DNA of 64,000 nucleotides from Phoma sp. XZ068 (lineage: Eukaryota; Ascomycota; Dothideomycetes; Pleosporales; Didymellaceae), in the NCBI GenBank assembly GCA_004835665.1, contig ML240445.1, positions 124,001 through 188,000 of the forward strand, written 5' to 3'. This document shows positions 1 to 12,144 of this stretch, one piece after another. Numbering within the stretch: the first letter of the stretch is position 1; every line of letters starts with the position of its first letter. Position numbers and translations under genes: made by a program. Below the pieces are notes generated by a model. The model was not told the DNA's origin, ran no database searches, and saw only the letters and a program-made list of their open reading frames with translations.

Positions 1-376
1 GATAGCTCGGGGAGTTTCATGTCCCACACATGCTTATCCCAGCCGTACATCTGTGTTGCCATGATGACCAGCACTGTGGTTCCGATGGAAAAGACCTGCT
101 GTTCGTTGGCATTGCCACTCGGCGACCCCGACTGTCGGTACGTACCATAGCAGCAACCATGAGGTAGTCATCCCACCAGCTCTTCTTCAGCCACCCTATT
201 CGGACCCATAGTCTCAAGAACACGATGATCATGGCGATGGGCAACAGCGTGAGTTCGACCACCATCAGTCCGGGTCCACGCGTAACGGGGTCGACGTAGT
301 TCGGCTTTGGCCATGATTTAATGACCTCGGGCGGTGCGGACCTCATGGCGATAGGGAGGCAATGGGTCTGAAGCAC
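1..376 (-). CDS. PTH11/SAT4-type (rhodopsin-like) integral membrane protein, 5' part
   Basis: Only the N-terminal part lies in the window. Exon 1 (376-146, 77 codons) has a hydrophobic stretch ending in LRLWVRIGWLKKSWWDDYLM; a basic loop followed by W-x-DDY is typical of the fungal SAT4/PTH11 rhodopsin-like fold (first helix, cytoplasmic loop, second helix). A 50-nt phase-0 intron (145-96, GTACGT...CAG) is followed by exon 2 (95-1), which reads VFSIGTTVLVIMATQMYGWD and continues off the edge; the tract ending in MYGWDKHVWD is also usual for the family. Family members are plasma-membrane GPCR-like proteins or fungal integral membrane proteins of unknown ligand. The start at 376 is the first ATG of the open frame. 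Assignment to the family is fairly secure; receptor function is not shown. Confidence 0.7.
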
Positions 377-3300
377 AGGGAGTGTACTTCAATCGAGTCC
401 AAGATATGAATGAAGATGGAGCATCACCGTCATGCACAGCACGGGACAGGCAGGGCAGATATATCCCAGTTCGAGTCCAGGGCGAGTTTGTACTCAAGCC
501 AAATTCAGCTACGCCGTACTAGGGTCGATCCACCACAGATTCGCCATGGCTGAGGGGGCATTAAAGACAGGCGTGTCTGAGGTACGACTGGATCACTCGC
601 ATGGCAGCCATGGAGCGCTCCGCAGCGGGTACTGGATGACAAGCCGCTCCGCCCGCAGGGGTCCAGGTACCTGAAAATTCGCCTTCAGCGCGCCTGCGCC
701 GTGACTTGCCAGTACAAAATCCAAGTCACACGTCTGGCCAGTACAGTGCGGGCTGTGGTGGGTCCAAAGAGAGCCAGGTACAGGCAACTTCGTTGATGTC
801 GACTGTCGTTGGACAGAATGCTGACCTAGATTCATGATGCGCTGGCCAATGAGGCAGTGTAGACATGGTTGAGCTGAGGTCCGTTCCGCTTCGAGACGCC
901 GACACTGCCTCCAACGCATTGTGATTAGGGGAACGCCATATGAGCCGATACTATGGGCAACTAAGAGGCGCGACCCAGATTAACCGTCTCGCTCAACAAA
1001 CAAAGTTTAGGGACTTTTGAGTGCACAGCGTAACGCGTCTGTCGCGTGGGTCGCCGTTGACACCCCTGGTGCTCGTGCGGGAAATTTTTGAGTTTGCCAC
1101 TTCCGGCATGGTAGCTCGGGAAGCCCGGCCAATCAAATGTGGGGTTGGACGATCTCCAGGGACTGGTCAGTTTGGTGTAACGAGTTGCATCGCAGCATCA
1201 CTCTTCAATGTGATATCCACCCAAAATGGGTCGACGCGATGGCGGAAACGGGTTGTGGGGAAGCGCTTAATCCTCGTGGCGACAAATCCGACCGATTCTC
1301 TGGCCTCTCCCACCTTCTCCCCGGACCGTACCAGTCTATCGTGACGTCCTATCCCGGTACAACTTGCCGATTGTTCAATTTCAGCTCGTGCTCCTTTGCA
1401 CCAAAGAAGCCACAAGGAGCGAAATACGTCAGCTCTGTTGACCCTGAGATACGATCTGGGAGATATTGATGTCCCAATTTAGGATGTTGTGGAGTGAGAG
1501 TACGCAGGTACCGCATATGACACGCTGCGAACCCTAGCAGCATTGCACTACATATTCCGTGTAAGCTGGAGGTACGATAGGTATTCAGCCAAAGCAATTG
1601 GATCCAACACGCTATTCAATACTGACTGAGCCGTTTCCCCCGCTTCAACATGCTCGCCGTTGGGGCCGATTTACGTCTTGCAGTAGCGAGCTTACTCTCG
1701 GTCAAATCTCATGCCTAACGTTCTGCGGGCGTTGTTTACCATTTTGCACGACGCGTTTGCAGGTCGGAAGTGGACCGGAATATCCTGTTGGATTCTCACT
1801 GAGCCGTATGTATTGGGGAGGGCTGCCGTAACATTACGCCGACATTGATAGCACTGATGTCAGCTTATCGCTATCGACCTGGGGCAGGCCCAGAATGTGG
1901 GGTACCTTGCAAGATGATGAATGAGCTCGTTGCCGACGGCGAGATGGATGAACTTCAACCGCCTTTCATCTCAATCACATCGGCACATGATCCCATTGGG
2001 CACTCAAGGTATCCCAACACACTCAGACTGTTGGGAACCATCCTGATCACATATCTACATCACAGATCGGCAGCATTGCAACTCGCCAGGATAGGTTCTA
2101 GACGACATGATGGTGCGAACGACTTTCTTCCTGTCTGTCCATGCCACACCATTCGTAGTTGGATAACCGATGTTGTCTCAGTCATCTGTAGCGGCCGTCC
2201 GATCACACTCTCGATCAGCACGGCAGTTTGCAAAGCATGGCCGGTCTCGGTCTCTCAGTCATAGCTGTGACAGCGCTTGCAGATATCTTTAGAGGCACTC
2301 GATGGATACCAAGGTGCCTCGGAGCTGCGATGCCAACTGGGACCCTGATATCGACATACGTCTTGAGAAGTGCCTGCTCAATCAGATTAACAGACGACTT
2401 CTGTATCATCCGAGAAACGAGTTAGACCAAATTGAAGCCGCTTTACCATGGTATCCCTCCTACAGAACCCCTGTTCGAAAAGCTGCAGCCTTGGCTCGCC
2501 TGAGCAAGTGCTGATGCCTGTTGCGGTGCTCTTCAGATTCGGCACCTACAAAATTCACCAGACCTTTCAGCTTGCAGGAGAGGTCGGACGCAATGACTGT
2601 TACCGACTCTACACATCGTCCAACCAAATCTCTAGCACTTTCCTAGCATGGTCAAAACCACTCTGCGGTTTTCTATCCGCCCATACCCTTAGACAGCCCA
2701 AACATATGCGCCTTTCCTGCCTCTGGGCAAAGTCAGACATCGCAGCACTGTACACGCCTGTTTTTCGGCATGATCGAACCAGGCATCCGTATAGAAGTTG
2801 CTGCGGTGGCGCCTACATGCATAACCCTGCTCCTCACAAGGCTACTCAGCCACATCCCCTATGTCTACTGCGCCACAAGCGATTTTCATGCATTACACCG
2901 ACGGCGGCGTTGAATTATGCCGTACCATTCAAAACCTCTCCGAAATCACGGCCTTGACTTTCACTAATTGCCTCACTGGAAATATAATCATTGGTGTAGC
3001 CTACTTTCACGATCTCGCCTAGTAGAAGACGTACAAGCATCATCCTGAGATATCGCGATCTGGACACCAGGCGACTGGACCCATCTTGAGCTGAACAAAA
3101 CCACAACGACAGGGGCACTCACTGGGATGATGCTGGACTGCTTGATCACCAAAGGCCTGGAGCAGGATCTGCAGCTAGGTTGTGTAGGCATGGATGTCTG
3201 TGTCTAGACACCTAGACGCGACCATTCGAGGAGAAAAGTAGAAGAGAAAGGAAAATCAACGAGGAAGTGGATGTTATTCACAATGTGGCATATCATCCAA

Positions 3301-3438
3301 AGAGGAACTTGATTGAGCAGAGAAAATCTTCTAAAACTATATAAACGCTAATCTACGCAACAAATGGGTATATAATGCACCAAAACCGCACTCCTCTCTG
3401 ACAAACATCCCCATTCCTATTCCACTATAATCGTTCTT
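377..3438. other. Gene-poor stretch, no supportable gene
   Basis: About 3 kb without a reading frame I can defend. The open frames are short, overlap on both strands and show no family motif, coherent intron chain or compositional signature. The last ~200 bp (from about 3240) are A/T-richer and contain the 3' flank of the DDHD gene. Decayed DNA is possible, but I see no recognisable transposon protein. Confidence 0.5.
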
Positions 3439-6292
3439 TCACACCCCGCCAACATTCTTCTTCTTCTTCACCGCGCGCATCCGCTCAATCGTGCCCTCGC
3501 GCCCACTCTCCCTCCCCACCTCCAGCACAATCATGCGCACAAAATCCTTACTCAGCCAGTAACTGCTGTGCGCGCCCAGCATAGTGAGATACTGGATTTC
3601 CAGCGCGCCACCACCGTATTTCATGAAATAATCGATTTGGCCGTTGTCGTTGAGCAAGTAGGCGCGCTTCTCGGCGACTTCTTCGCGTGTGAAGTTGTGT
3701 GTTTCGAGCTCTACGTTGCTGGGGAGGCGGACGGTGGTGGGTTTGGTAGGGTAAGTGGACGAGTCGGTGCGGCGGAAGGGGTTGCCGAAGGAGAAGTATG
3801 ATGATGATGCGGACGGAATGGTGGCGGGTTTTAGCATTTCCGCGTATGAGGCGTCGACGGTGGCGTTAATTCGCATGGCGACGGGGTCGTATGGATTGAT
3901 GATGTTGTAGATGTTGTCGACGGCTATGCAGCCGTATGTGCCCTGGTCGCCGGCGACGCCAGGGGTTGCCCAAGAGTCGGCGCCTGGTTTCTCTTTGTCA
4001 CGCCGGGGGAGAAGATTCGCGTTCTTCATCAGCAAGAATAGAGCGGCAGGGCTGCCGCAGACGAATAGGTCGGTTGTGTTGAAGATGAAGTGATCTCTGG
4101 GGAGTTCCGAGGTGGGCGATGTAAGGTCGCTTACTTCAGGCTCGACGTGGCTGGGTTGATTGCTGAGGATGTCGAGGGCCATTACTGAGCCAAGGGAGTG
4201 GGCGACAAGGTGGACTCTGCCGTAATCCTCAAAGCCAGGGTTGTTGACACACCATAATCGGTAGATACGGTTTGCCTCGTGTATACATGCAGCGACCATG
4301 GTAGGATTGTGCTGCGGCGAGAGGTAGTATGGAACATCGAGCATGACGTCGCTAATGATACCGCGGATCGAAGGCAGTGTGACTGGCGTAATGTCCTTTA
4401 GAGTGTATTTGTTGGCTGCTGGATCCTCGGCCTCGGTGAGGTCGGCGCCAGTCTCGAGCGATACCCGTTGCCGCCAGTTAACCTATGGGAGTAAGCGGGT
4501 TGATATAATCATCACAGAATTGGAAACCTACTGGCAGCACCATGACACCACCCATGTCCTTCCGTAAGTGGCGCTTCACATCCGGCGTACCCAACTCAAC
4601 GTTCACCTCACGTCTAAATGAGTTCATTGCATGTGTGAAGTGGAACGTCTCCATACGTTCAGACAACTTCTGCCCAATGCCGTGGATCACCAGCACAAGA
4701 TCTGTAACTCGTGGGCGCTCAGACATCGCGAGCTCAGGGTCGGTCTTCATCCTCCGATATGTTGGTGCACCAGCTTGAGCAGTGGAAGCGCCCTGATACG
4801 CTTTCTGGGAAGTAGAATCCAACTTGCCTGGATGCAGCTTGTCCCAAATTGCTTGATCGAAGCCTCGCACTACACACACACCAATGTTTCTACCCTTACG
4901 GATGTAGTTTGCTAGTGGGCGTCTACCATAGTAATCTGATGGCTGTAGTGTTGGCTTCAGGATGTATGCCTCTCTGTCGTTGGCATAGATAATGCCAGCT
5001 TTGCGATAGAGCTGTTTGTATCCTGCAGCGCCGTACTCGAGATCTCCTGCTGCTTTGTTGTCTGGCCCGTCTGGACCGTTTGCGATGTCGATAAGATCAC
5101 ATGCATTTTCGACGATGTCCAGTTGCTCTTGTTCTGGGGTATCCTGTTCCTCTGGAAGAGTACTCTGCACCAAGCCGGTTGTCTGCATCTGCTGCGAAGT
5201 CGAGGGCCTGCTCCCTGGAGCTACTGGCTTGTCAGGCCACAGCTTGTGAACAACTTTCATCTCGCCGAGCGCTCCTACTTCGACCGCGCTGCTGAGCTCG
5301 TCTTTCCAGGTCTGCGTCCAAGGTTGCAGATCCACATAGCCGGCTTCAAGCATGTTTGCGACCTCAACCTCTACAGGCATCATCGAGTCCCTGTAGAACC
5401 AAGTTCCTCGGATTATCCTAGATATGTCGCTGAGAGGTGACCAGTAGATTGGTTCCATTCTAATTGACTCTGCGTCCATGACCACATGGTGCAGTCTCGA
5501 TACGCCTACGGGTACCTTGACGGAGGGTCCAGCCTGGGTTTTGGAGGGTCTCCTGGCAGGGCCCTTGTCCTTCCCACTTGAAAGCGCTGGTTCCATGTCA
5601 TCGTCCCATCTGTAGCTGTCAATCTCATGTATTGTCGGCCGACTACCGCCCTCCTTTGGCGCAGGCTTCCATGCCTTGGCAACATTGGTACGCGAGGGTG
5701 CTCGAATGAAGGGAGTGCCTGTGGTTGTTGACCCTGACGTGGGTGACGCCTGGCTCGGATCAAGTGCCTTCATCGATTGCACCAGTGCTGCGCTCTGACT
5801 ACCACCGCTGGAGCTAGCTCGTCCGCTCGAGAACAGCTCAGCAGACTTGGAGTACTGTCCACTGCTGTTTGATCTCCCCAGCGGTATATCTCTGCCTTGT
5901 GGACTACGTCCTTCCCGAGGTGCGCTGCCAGCTCTCTTCCGCTTCAGTCGAGCAACGGCCGGGTTGGTCGGCGTGCCCGGCTCCTGCCCATCTTTCTTCT
6001 CGCCCAGCTCCTCATTATGCTGCAGGATTTTCTTTCTCAGATCCAGCCATGACTTGTTGACGGCATTGTTGTCGTACGTGGAGAAAGGGCGGGGTGGCTG
6101 CTTCTTTGCAGCCGCTGCTGCACCAGTCACGGGCGGAGGTATAGGCGAGAGCGGATCGTCGATAGCGAGCGGTGACGTGTAAAAATAGCGAACAGGTATC
6201 TCGGACGGTGCCTCAGTCGAGTGAAGGACTTCACGGATGTACTGGTTTGCGTGGGAGGACATAGCCGGCTCCCTGTCCATGATGGCGGACAT
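3439..6292 (-). CDS. DDHD-domain phospholipase (PA-PLA1-like)
   Basis: Two exons, 6292-4532 and 4482-3439, joined across a 49-nt phase-0 intron (4531-4483, GTAGGT...ATAG), give 934 aa. The join restores the family string VLPVNWR. The first ~300 residues are Pro/Ser-rich and low complexity. A hydrolase strand VLVIHGIGQ is near residue 535. The nucleophile elbow VAHSLGS places the catalytic Ser near residue 683. The C-terminal DDHD region includes FNTTDLFVCGSP, INPYDPVA, an aspartate in GQIDYFMKYGG and a histidine in GAHSSYW, as expected for the metal-binding DDHD domain. Family members (mammalian DDHD1/2, yeast Ddl1) hydrolyse phosphatidic acid and other phospholipids in the cytosol, ER/Golgi or mitochondria. 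The open frame starts at the MSAIMDREP methionine. It is the conserved left border of the accessory island. Confidence 0.9.
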
Positions 6293-7438
6293 CCGGACTC
6301 AATAAATATCGGAGGAGCTCTCTATTTGGCAGACCGTGGTCATATCATCATGCTACGAATGTGCATTATACGTGTCCTCATGGTGTGTGGAACAGACAAG
6401 GCATGGGCGAGTGAAGATATGGTAGCCTGGGGCAGGCGTGCATCCGCGCGCGTTCTCCAAAGTCACTTCGAAGCTCTGACGCAACCGTCTCGCTAAAAGT
6501 GACGCGCCTGAGCATGATCCCTGTCAGCAACTTCATTTCCTTATCGATAAGCCTTCTTGAGCCTCATAAACATCCTGAGCGTGTATGCGTGATACAATGG
6601 TGACCGGTATCGATTTCCGGATCCTGCACTTTTTTCATCCAACGTGTCCACCGCTTGTTCAAGGGTAAAGTCACAGAATTCTGCGCTGCGTGCAGCTGCA
6701 TGACGGCGACCTCCGCATACCTACCACCTGCACTTATAGCTCTAGATACACAGGGACAAAATGCCCTCACACAGTGTCCATTTCTGTTTTGAGACGTGGG
6801 GCCACTCTCAGCGGTGAAACAAGCCGTGCTTGATCCTTTAGATGAGGCTTGAGGCATCGGGAGAAAGCTAATTTAGCCCTAAACGACGTCTCATTTGTCC
6901 ACGAGACTTCACTGTCGTTTTTCTTCATCCTTCGTTTTTAAGACCCCTCTTCCATCTGCAGATATTTTGTCAACTTGTCGAGATGTCTTCGCTCTATAGG
7001 CTTGGCCAAGTTTTAAAGGGCAGTCTTGGAGAGTATGTGATCTCCAAACAAGTCCATGATACCGTTTGGTTTGCACTGTGAGTCTGCCTGTAAAGGTTGA
7101 GCTCCGGGTACAAGAAGGTAACAGGGGCAGGAACCGTTCCAGCCAAGAGCATACTGTGATCAAAGTAGTCTTAAACCATTACAGGGTTCAACATGAACAA
7201 GTTGTAGTGGCACTTGCTCAAGTCGTGCTATCCACCGCAGGTCAGAGAAACTGGACGGACCTGCCATGGAAGGACCTGCCTTGGTAGGGCCTGCCTGCCA
7301 GTGTTTACTTCGCCAGGAAGACAGGTGTGCCCTGACTTTCAACTCCTACACCGAGATCGAAATTGTTCTGCAATAGTCCGCAAAGCCCTTTCAAGTTTCA
7401 AAATTTCAGTCAAACTTCAAATTCGCACATAAATCAAC
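6293..7438. other. Divergent intergenic region
   Basis: About 1.1 kb between two divergently transcribed genes, so it should hold both promoters. No credible ORF. Around 7255-7302 there are three imperfect 15-bp copies around GGACCTGCC. The last bases before 7439 are A-rich (ATAAATCAAC), similar to the ATAAATCAATCACA that precedes the DEAH helicase ATG at 23021. Confidence 0.4.
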
Positions 7439-10060
7439 ATGCCCGCACAAATGACCTCTCCCCTTCGCCGTAGGCTCGAGCAGCTTTACCCAGGGCAAAA
7501 CAATAACTCGATCAATACTTATCGAATTCTCTCTCATAGCAACGAAAACGAAATCGATGAGTACGACGAGATATACGAGCCCGAGACTCGACACAATCGC
7601 GCGGCCCCACGACAGCCTTTGAGAGAGAGACCTCAAAATCTGATCAACCTGCCTCGACATGGTCGACCACTTAGTGGAATCCTCGGTAGCTCCAACACCG
7701 CAGCTGGACAGAATACCCGGCGAAGTGTTCGTTTGGCAGCGAGGGTCACAAAGTCGACGCCTGCTCAGCCGTTGCACCAGACTGGAGCAGTTTCTTCACC
7801 ACCAATGGTGCCGAAAGCTGCTCAACATGGTAGCTTATATGATCCCCTCGATCATGTCGAGGAAAAGGAGGAGGAAGAGGAGGAGGAAGAGGAGGAGGAA
7901 GAGGAGGATCAGATTGTCGCTGTTCCAAGGAAAAGAATGCGAAACGCACGAAAAATTACATTGGATTCCGATGGCGAAGAGAACGGAGAGGACAAAGACG
8001 TGGAGGGTGGGGTTTCATCTCCAATCCGTGTAGCCAGACCACTCAAGCGGCTTCGACGCCGGTCTAAGGCTGTCGTTTCTGACTCGGAGGGCGATACAAC
8101 TTCATTCACCCTTGGCCCATCAGAAGGAAGAAGAGATAAGTCCCCTGGTCGCCTTGTATCGTCCCCGACAACCTGTGGCCCTCGTCGCTCAAACCGCGCC
8201 ACAAAACCTAGTCGGAGTTACATTGATCTTCAAGACGCTGATGCTGAGGATGACTACAACAAGACGCTGGATCCTCAAGATGTGACTATCTTCGAGGATG
8301 ACCCTTACGCTGAGGAACAAACCGACGAAGAAGAATACGAGTCGGGCCTCGAGATGGAGGAACAGCGAATCAATCAAGGTCACCATACAGTGAAGCCGAA
8401 AACAACCTCTCGCTCGAAACGTCCAGGGACGGGCAAGCCAAGAAAGCCGAACCGTCCACGTGAGCCAGACACCTTCGCTCGTCTTCACCTAGGTTCTACA
8501 TCAATACCTTTTTGCTTGCAAGACACATCTACGCAACGCCGCTCACTGTGGGCTTCCCGCTTATGTGCCTGCTTGAAATCCTATCAAGATCAATGTAGGG
8601 ATACATATCAACGACTTGGCGATCACGAGGAAGCAATGGAAGTTCTGGCCAATTCACAGACAGGACCCCTCGCGAAGACCGTGGCTAGCGTACTCCTAAG
8701 ACAAAATCTTGGTGTTGAGAAGGTTGTACAGCAGGAATTATTACCGCGCTATTCGCAAGCCGTCACCGACATTCTGGGTCTAGAAACCGTCACAGTGGAG
8801 ACGCTTCTTCAACTACCACGACTTTCTGATGAAGATCTATACACCCCAGGCGACTATGTGAAGTTGATCGATCTCGATGGCTGGCGGCAGTATTGGGGTT
8901 CTGCCACGGGCATGTTCGGCACAGTCAAGCGATGGTATGATTATGACTCCATGATACTCAACGGCAATACGCATGAAGGTCCGCACTGTGAGCAGATGCT
9001 TGCACCTGGGGCCAAAGTGCATGTTCGAGCGGTGGCTACTGGATTCGCTGAAGAATCAAAGATCTGGGCTGTCATCAACGAAGGCTTACTCATGACCATA
9101 TTCGGCTCTGTTGAAAACGAAAACAAAAGGGATGGGTGGGCTGCTGCCAAGGTTTTCGATTTCGTCCAACAAGCTCGAACGGATATGGGCAAGCTGGCCA
9201 TCACGCTCAAGCAGGTCCCGGGGCTCAATCGCACTTCATCCTTGAAGCAAGGGGTCAGGTTCAAAGGCCGTATCCCGCCTTGTTCCAATTGCGCGTACGA
9301 CATCCAACCCGGCGAAGACTATTTCTGGCGACAAGGTATCCCATATACTCGGAGCCTTTGCAGACGCTGCTACCGCTACAGTCAAAAACATCCTGACGAG
9401 AATCGACCCTTTGAGTACGAAGGTAGACGTGTTGAGCTGCAGGAACTCCGAAGCAACAAGTCCGTTGACACAGCTTGCAAGGGAAATTGCGGTACGAACG
9501 GCCAGAAGTGGGGATACATATCGGATCTATGGATTTGCTCAAGCTGTTACGATTTCGAAAAGAAGACTACCTTGCCAATCACCAGTCCCGAGGGCCTCGA
9601 AAATTGTGCTATACGGGCAGCGGCACGTCCAGCTTTCGGTGCACCGGTCAGTCAGAGGGCGGTTCGTGATGCTGGCAAATCCAAACGATCCTCAGACAAC
9701 AAGTGTCAAGCGAACGACTGCGACGCACAGGCGGTTCAGCGAGGCAAAGTTTCTGGGCTGTTTCTTTGCCAGAAATGCCGTGACTATGAGAAAATCCATG
9801 GATTCTCGATCAATAGCGCTGAAAGAGCTGCACACCTTCAGAAGAAACAGCAAAAAGTTGACACAAGACCCAAAGACGGTCTATGTGAAGCCATTCACTG
9901 CGAGACCAAACATGGCAAACGAGGGCCGATCTCTAAACTTTACTTGTGCAATTCATGCATTGCGTACGAGCAAGGGCGAAAGCGTTCGGTCAACAGTGTT
10001 GAGGGTATCGAGTGGCAATTGCAGCGAAACGAGTTAAGGCTTTCTAAGCTCGGCCATTGA
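7439..10060 (+). CDS. Large zinc-binding protein with possible GIY-YIG-like core
   Basis: Single open frame of 873 aa. Residues 1-350 are charged and disordered, with an acidic run of about 15 Glu near residue 140 and basic patches (RRSNRATK, KRLRRRSK) suggesting nuclear location. Residues ~470-580 contain DYVKLID, QYWGSATG, VKRWYDY and INEGLLMTIFG; order and spacing resemble the GIY, YIG, Arg and Glu motifs of GIY-YIG nucleases, but GIY is degenerate, so this is inference. The C-terminus has a Cys4 module (CSNC...CRRC) followed by three repeated modules with two Cys near the start and C-x2-C near the end (CSSC, CQKC, CNSC), each with aromatic/glutamate residues after the second pair. These are GATA-like in spacing only. 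The stop codon TGA lies inside the first unit of the downstream repeat array. Function unknown. Confidence 0.75.
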   Translation: MPAQMTSPLRRRLEQLYPGQNNNSINTYRILSHSNENEIDEYDEIYEPETRHNRAAPRQPLRERPQNLINLPRHGRPLSGILGSSNTAAGQNTRRSVRLAARVTKSTPAQPLHQTGAVSSPPMVPKAAQHGSLYDPLDHVEEKEEEEEEEEEEEEEDQIVAVPRKRMRNARKITLDSDGEENGEDKDVEGGVSSPIRVARPLKRLRRRSKAVVSDSEGDTTSFTLGPSEGRRDKSPGRLVSSPTTCGPRRSNRATKPSRSYIDLQDADAEDDYNKTLDPQDVTIFEDDPYAEEQTDEEEYESGLEMEEQRINQGHHTVKPKTTSRSKRPGTGKPRKPNRPREPDTFARLHLGSTSIPFCLQDTSTQRRSLWASRLCACLKSYQDQCRDTYQRLGDHEEAMEVLANSQTGPLAKTVASVLLRQNLGVEKVVQQELLPRYSQAVTDILGLETVTVETLLQLPRLSDEDLYTPGDYVKLIDLDGWRQYWGSATGMFGTVKRWYDYDSMILNGNTHEGPHCEQMLAPGAKVHVRAVATGFAEESKIWAVINEGLLMTIFGSVENENKRDGWAAAKVFDFVQQARTDMGKLAITLKQVPGLNRTSSLKQGVRFKGRIPPCSNCAYDIQPGEDYFWRQGIPYTRSLCRRCYRYSQKHPDENRPFEYEGRRVELQELRSNKSVDTACKGNCGTNGQKWGYISDLWICSSCYDFEKKTTLPITSPEGLENCAIRAAARPAFGAPVSQRAVRDAGKSKRSSDNKCQANDCDAQAVQRGKVSGLFLCQKCRDYEKIHGFSINSAERAAHLQKKQQKVDTRPKDGLCEAIHCETKHGKRGPISKLYLCNSCIAYEQGRKRSVNSVEGIEWQLQRNELRLSKLGH

Positions 10061-10456
10061 TTAAGTTCTCTGGTTTCTTCCTACACTCACCATTGATTCA
10101 ATTCTTTGGTTTCTTCCCACACTCACCATTGATTCAATTCTTTGGTTTCTTCCCACACTCACCATTGATTCAATTCTTTGGTTTCTTCCCACACTCACCA
10201 TTGATTCAATTCTCTGGCTTTCTTCCCACACTCACCATTGATTCAATTCTCTGGCTTTCTTCCCACACTCACCATTGATTCAATTCTTTGGTTTCTTCCC
10301 ACACTCACCATTGATTCAATTCTCTGGCTTTCTCTCACAATAACTATTGATTCATTTCTCTAGGTTTTCCCACTCTACCATTGATTGAGTTCTCTGGCCT
10401 GCTGTTGATTCAATTCTTCAGCTTGTATGTAGATTGTCCATTGATTGAGCTTTCTG
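10053..10456 (+). repeat. 3' repeat array 1 (12 units, 36-37 bp)
   Basis: Twelve direct units start at about 10055, 10092, 10128, 10164, 10200, 10237, 10273, 10310, 10345, 10380, 10404 and 10440. The central units read ATTGATTCAATTCTYTGG followed by YTTCTTCCCACACTCACC. The last five are more diverged. The first unit (CATTGATTAAG) contains the TGA stop codon of the upstream gene. Same family as the arrays at 13.8, 17.3 and 25.3 kb, and same orientation relative to the gene it follows. There are no unique spacers. Confidence 0.95.
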
Positions 10457-10900
10457 GACTTTACAATTGAGATAGCGCGTAATGCGGTCTTTTGCTGTAA
10501 CGGCGCACCTGTCATACATGGTCAAACCTCTTCTTCTCTGTCGACGTGAGGCTCATTCCCCAAGTAGACCGGACGATATTGTTATTCTCCCTTGAATTCA
10601 GCAGAAGAATCTTCTTGTAAGGGAATTGCTTGGATGTGGTAACAAGGTCACTCATACACGCGTGGGTTTCTCTACAAGGACAAATAGACTCTTCCAAATA
10701 ACGGAAGACCTAAATGAACGACCATTACGTGAAGCGAATGTGACGATGGAAGAACAAGTCCCAGATGCCTTGGAGCTGGGTCCATAATGGTTAAGGTATA
10801 GATCGTTAGCCCAGTCTAGGAGACAAACATCAGTCTGTACAGTCGACCAACATTCTTTAGGCAGAGTAATAGCAAACTTGATCATCTGCGGAGTCTGTGT

Positions 10901-10975
10901 GTTGTTGAGCTTGACTTTGTATCGCTGACTGTTGTTGAGCTTGACGTCGTATCGCTAATTGTCGTTGATCTTGAG
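10901..10975. repeat. 30-bp tandem repeat, 2.5 copies
   Basis: Units at 10901-10930 and 10931-10960 begin GTTGTTGAGCTTGAC and share TATCGCT; a partial third copy follows (10961-10975). No associated ORF. Confidence 0.8.
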
Positions 10976-12144
10976 AAAATCCAGTGGCAAACAGGCCTTC
11001 GCGCCACCAGCCTTCTTGGTCACCCGAACGACAGGAAGCGCTATCTAGAATTAGTTTATCCTGATTAGGGCTATATCAGAGGAGTTACCTAGCTTGCAAG
11101 TAATGTTGTACTTCTTGCAGTACTACGCCAATAAGATTTGCCGAGGACACTCAGATGGGTCACCAGAGACTGGGTATAGATTAAGTTGCCTTGCATGCCA
11201 TCTCGCAATTTCCAGATCGCAAAGAGACAGGGCTCGTTCCAAAGACCGATGTGTTGGTCTGAATATAGCTTCAATCAATCACGCTCTACTTTTGCCATTG
11301 TGAGATTCAATTGCCAGATTCCATCCCAATCGCTAAGCAAAGTAACGCCTAGGATACAGTATATCCATGGTGCGTTGATCAACCGACAAGGATCATGCTT
11401 CTAAGAGCCTTTTGATTCGCTAAGCCTTGTAATTTGTGCAGCTGCCTGAGCTTGACCGTATTCGGGCGCGCGTGGGTAGCCTCTAGACAGTTTCCTGCAT
11501 CAAGACAATCTCTACGCGCTCGCTGCGTGCTTGTGTACATTTTCAGCAATGTTGAATCTTCCTGTTGGCTACAGTGTTGCTTGGCCAAGCTTAAGGCTAA
11601 TTAGCAACACTCGCTGCTTACAGTGTCCCCAGTAGTGTAGCCATTCCGCTATGTCTGTCTGACTCCAGTTTGCACCAACAGAGGTGACTTAGTCAAGGTA
11701 GAAACGCTTAACATGCTGCTGCAATGTACCAAAATGTGTCTAAATGTGCACTGACATGTCCCAGCGTCTAGGTCTATCCCTACAGGCGCTAACTGTCCTG
11801 AACCTTTGAGGCCCTCCTATGTCTAGGGAATGCTAAGCCAACCCTTGGCCAACCTATCCTCCTTTACTTAGCCCACTCTCCACTCGAGCCTACATCCTTA
11901 TCTATCCTCCAGGTTGACTGCCGCGCCTTCTGAGTATTAGGGCTGGAACGCAACCGCGCACGCATATCCTATACAAGCACCCTACCTATACTTCTCTCCT
12001 CCACCATTGCCAGATCTGTCTAGCAAATCACAGCTATCAAGGAGAGCAACTCAAGCTTGCATCTGCCAGTGAACGCCTTCATCACGCTGGATCTGCCGGC
12101 CATCTTCTCGTTCACGATAGCCGGTTTTTTGACATTTTGCAACC
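10976..12144. other. Non-coding stretch, possible decayed repeats
   Basis: No coding region I can support. The segment from about 11705 to 11930 is one copy of a dispersed repeat (listed separately). Codon structure is absent and stop codons are frequent in all frames. Confidence 0.4.
11705..11930. repeat. Dispersed repeat, copy A
   Basis: Shares an ordered series of blocks with 21115-21330: CCAAAATGT, GTCYAAATGT, CAATGT/ACATGTCC, GYGTCTAG, CTAACxxG, AATGCT, CCACTC and CACTYGAGCC. Copy A is A/T-richer and many differences from copy B are C/T or G/A, as expected if one or both were RIP-mutated. Element type unknown; no terminal structure found. Confidence 0.6.

Noticed and set aside
10053..10456. 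Regular 36-37 bp repeats resembling a CRISPR array
   Set aside because: Units are contiguous with no unique spacers, no cas genes are present, and the genome is fungal with spliceosomal introns.
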